Source: Miniphocaeibacter massiliensis
Lineage (GTDB): Bacteria > Bacillota > Clostridia > Tissierellales > Peptoniphilaceae
Assembly (NCBI RefSeq): GCF_900232905.1
Contig: NZ_OCTQ01000002.1
Coordinates: 186,001-250,000, forward strand
Length of the DNA: 64,000 bases
Reading direction: 5' to 3'
Positions within the stretch are counted from its first letter, which is position 1. Each line of letters begins with the position of its first letter. The notes beneath the pieces were generated by a model. It saw only the letters and a list, made by a program, of their open reading frames with translations. It had not been told where the DNA came from and made no database searches. The translations under genes and the position numbers were made by a program. Below are positions 61,800-64,000 of this stretch, one piece after another.

Positions 61800-63119
61800 C
61801 TAAGCCTCTGGTGTTGCTGATTCTGTTTTAAACACAACTCTCTTGAAAAAGTTTTTGTGAACCACTTTACCATCGTGTCTTCCAGTTACTTTGAATCCAG
61901 TTTGTTCTTCAACCCATTTTAATCTATCATTTGTGTCAAAAGTAGTTCCTTTTCTATCAGCCCATAAATATCCATTTTTGAAATCTCCTACAACCACTTC
62001 TCCTGTTGGTACTGTTTCAGATATTCTTATTGGCGTACCATCTGGTAAAGTTTGTCCTAATCCATATACAATCTTTCCATTTGCATCTTTACCATATGTT
62101 TCTGGTAAAACTTTTGAATAGTATGTGTTTCTATTCATTACAGCGATTGTCTTTTCTGGTACATAAGGTAAAACTTCTCCATCTGCTCCATAGCCTAAAC
62201 TTCCCACAGCTTCTAATATTCCTAAAATATTAGTTATTTCTGATGTTTCAGTTACTAAAGTTCTTATTCCTTCTGGTTGTTTCTGTGCTTCTCCTAAACC
62301 ATTCATTATAGCTTCATCTTTAAATTTAGCTATTGCTTTGGCAAATTCTTGCTCTATATAATTAGCAAAATCAATCATAGAGTCTTCAATTAGTGCATTA
62401 CATACAAATACATATCCTCCAAGTTTAAACCCGTCTATTTGTATTTGATTTAAAGCTCCTAGTGTTGATTCTTGTAATGCTGAACACATTTCAGTCCAGA
62501 ATAAAGTTGGAGAACCACTATTCATTACTAATCTTGCAGTACCTTTTAAGTTAATAGTATTTACTTCTTTAGTTAATACTGCGTAATCTCCTACTCTATG
62601 TTGTATAGCCAACATAACTTCTTCAGGAATTATTAAGTTGTGATTTTCTAACCCTCTTTTTTCTACTACTGCTATTCTTAAGTTTTCGTAGAAATCTCTT
62701 ACTTCTGGTGTTGATAATCTATTTAACATTTGTTCCCTTGTTTCGTATTTATTTACTTTCAATATTTTGTCCCCCATTCCTCTTGTTTTAAAATTTGCAT
62801 TAAAAAAAGAACGCTCACCATCAGTTTTTTCTACTTCTGAAGTGGGTTCTTTAGTTTCTGTTTCTTCTTTTTCTGCCTCTAAGTCTTTAATTTCTTTTTC
62901 TAAAGTTGATATCTTAGTTTCTAAGTCCAATAATTTTTTAGAATGTTCCTCAACAGTTTCTTCAACAGTTTTCTTTTCATCGTCTGTTTCTGCTTCGTTA
63001 ATAGCTTCTTCTATTTCTGCTTCCCTCAACTTTAATTTTTCCAATTCTTCCTTTGTTCTTTCAAGTTCTAAGTTTTTATCTTTAATATATTTATTTAACA
63101 TTAGTGCTCGTAGTGCCAT
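61800..63119 (-). CDS. HK97-family major capsid protein
   Basis: 439 aa. Residues 10-100 form a charged coiled coil (scaffold/delta domain, ERTKEELEKLKLREAEIE), followed by the HK97 fold: MLNRLSTPEVRDFYENL, GTARLVMNSGSPTLFWTE, then MNRNTYYSKVLPETYGKD and KVTGRHDGKVVHKNFFKRVVFKT at the end. The protease is directly upstream and overlaps 29 nt. Confidence 0.94.
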   Translation of the reverse strand: MALRALMLNKYIKDKNLELERTKEELEKLKLREAEIEEAINEAETDDEKKTVEETVEEHSKKLLDLETKISTLEKEIKDLEAEKEETETKEPTSEVEKTDGERSFFNANFKTRGMGDKILKVNKYETREQMLNRLSTPEVRDFYENLRIAVVEKRGLENHNLIIPEEVMLAIQHRVGDYAVLTKEVNTINLKGTARLVMNSGSPTLFWTEMCSALQESTLGALNQIQIDGFKLGGYVFVCNALIEDSMIDFANYIEQEFAKAIAKFKDEAIMNGLGEAQKQPEGIRTLVTETSEITNILGILEAVGSLGYGADGEVLPYVPEKTIAVMNRNTYYSKVLPETYGKDANGKIVYGLGQTLPDGTPIRISETVPTGEVVVGDFKNGYLWADRKGTTFDTNDRLKWVEEQTGFKVTGRHDGKVVHKNFFKRVVFKTESATPEA

Positions 63120-63678
63120 TTTTTAACCTTCCTTTCATGGTTTCTCTCCATATTTTATTTTGTGTTTCTTCTAATTCTTTTAATTGCTTTTGTCTAGCAG
63201 CTATATTTGTCGTTGGGTATGCCGGAAATGTAACTGGACTAACCTCAAATAAGTCAATATCTCTAATCGTTATTTTTGTTGTTCCATCTGAACGATTTTC
63301 TATTCCCTCATCTAAAATATAAAAACCAAATGAGCAAGCATTTATATCCCCTCTTTCAATACGATAGTAAATATCTCTTGCTTCATTATCGTTTAAATTT
63401 ATCCTAACTTTTCCATACAATCCCTTTTCATCAGATTTTAATTCTAAAGTATTATTACCTGTTCTCCCCAACACTATAGCTGTATCATGATTAAATAGAC
63501 ATCTAACATCTTTGCCTTTTAAATTCTTTTCAACAGCTTCTCTTGTTATTTCTTCATATACTCCTGAATAAAGTTCTGTTTCTTCGTTATACCTTATAAA
63601 GTAACCTTCTATTATTTTTTCATCTTCATTCTCAACACTTCTAAATTCCGACATAAAATTCATTACTCTATCATTCAA
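63091..63678 (-). CDS. HK97-family prohead protease
   Basis: About 195 aa. Start chosen as TTG 63678 (AGGAGG eight nt upstream); later ATGs are possible. Catalytic-type residues: His in LFNHD (near 63) and Ser in ACSFGFY (near 115). It trims the scaffold portion of the capsid. The last codons overlap the capsid start. Confidence 0.9.
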   Translation of the reverse strand: MNDRVMNFMSEFRSVENEDEKIIEGYFIRYNEETELYSGVYEEITREAVEKNLKGKDVRCLFNHDTAIVLGRTGNNTLELKSDEKGLYGKVRINLNDNEARDIYYRIERGDINACSFGFYILDEGIENRSDGTTKITIRDIDLFEVSPVTFPAYPTTNIAARQKQLKELEETQNKIWRETMKGRLKNGTTSTNVK

Positions 63679-64000
63679 TATAATCACCTCCTAGCTTGCT
63701 CTGATTTCCTATTTTTTCTATCGGTATAAAGTTTTCTAGTATTACTATTTCATCAAGCCCTTCTTTTGGACTAAGCCCGACCCAATCTCTTACTTCATTA
63801 CCTGTCATAATTCCTTTTACATATAACTCACTCCCTAAACTTCCCAATTCTTGTAAATCATACGCATATAAAGACCTTGAATTGAATTTAAAATATAAAT
63901 TAGAACTTATTAGTAGTTTCTTTGTTAGCTCTTGCTCAATGGCTTTTGCAATTGTCAAAACTCTAGTACGAATAAAATTGTTGTATTCCTCTTTGTTAAA
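63671..64000 (-). CDS. Phage portal protein, C-terminal end
   Basis: Open frame runs past the right window edge (110 codons visible). The C-terminal part has [35 protein letters not shown], the usual end of HK97-type portal proteins (GN/GNEVR and GLD). It overlaps the protease start. The start lies outside the window. Confidence 0.85.
   Translation of the reverse strand, partial: FNKEEYNNFIRTRVLTIAKAIEQELTKKLLISSNLYFKFNSRSLYAYDLQELGSLGSELYVKGIMTGNEVRDWVGLSPKEGLDEIVILENFIPIEKIGNQSKLGGDYIE

Larger units (their letters stand above)
47160..64000. mobile_element. Siphovirus-type prophage, left part
   Basis: From the ssrA 3' end to the window edge all recognised genes are phage-like, and the late genes run in the usual order (portal, protease, capsid, connectors, tail, tape measure, Dit, tail tip, baseplate, lysis) on the minus strand. 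No large and small terminase, replication or integrase genes are present in the window. Composition is similar to the host. Confidence 0.93.

Overview
The window is very AT-rich DNA, with tightly packed operons mostly on the minus strand and Firmicute-type signals: strong AGGAGG ribosome sites, TTGACA/TATAAT promoters, an L21 leader RNA, the Prp/L27 processing pair, an ECF transporter module and a complete Rnf complex. With formate-tetrahydrofolate ligase, rubredoxin and ferritin this points to an anaerobic low-GC Firmicute. Gene content fits Tissierellia/Peptoniphilaceae (relatives of Parvimonas, Peptoniphilus, Anaerococcus), but the genus is a guess and nothing in the window proves it.

Layout. 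(1) Positions 1-3786: truA (cut by the window edge), ecfT, ecfA2, ecfA1 and a TIGR01440-family gene. (2) 3800-13340: rpoB-rpoC with a clear promoter and terminator, a YerC/TrpR-like regulator and fhs. (3) 13400-18700: typA, an orphan anti-sigma-type ATPase, rubredoxin, engB, ferritin and a diverged S41 peptidase-like protein. (4) 18694-23873: a four-gene block (PIG-L deacetylase, two GNAT-fold transferases, a large YfhO membrane protein) that looks like a surface-glycan modification unit. (5) 23954-28564: rplU-prp-rpmA (with L21 leader), then obgE-yhbY-nadD-yqeK-rsfS-ridA. (6) 28554-37592: one long, mostly overlapping operon (NusG-II protein, Gx transporter, radC, mreB, mreC, mreD, mrdA, a MinD-like protein without a P-loop, and a short RNase E/G) that couples cell shape, wall synthesis and RNA processing. 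(7) 37690-42751: the Rnf operon rnfCDGEAB with tRNA-Leu(GAG) just upstream. (8) 42803-46677: lytic transglycosylase, coaE, polA.

At 46805-47159 lies ssrA (tmRNA; tag read as AEDRNLALAA). From its 3' end to the window's right edge is a siphovirus-type prophage. Going right from the attachment site: a small plus-strand module (46-aa basic membrane peptide with a possible antisense promoter, 40-aa membrane peptide, Cro/XRE-type regulator); a separately transcribed minus-strand cassette (secreted hydrophobic protein plus small membrane protein, possibly bacteriocin and immunity); then the minus-strand late operon read from the right edge: portal (partial), prohead protease, HK97-type capsid, head-tail connectors, major tail protein, gpG/gpGT chaperones made by a -1 frameshift, tape measure, Dit, tail endopeptidase, BppU baseplate protein, membrane lysis protein, amidase and holin. 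Integrase, replication genes, terminase and the second attachment site lie outside the window.

The most notable items are the candidate secreted-toxin/immunity cassette and candidate type I toxin-antitoxin in the prophage, a diverged MreB, a MinD-like protein that has lost its nucleotide-binding loop, and the surface-glycan block.
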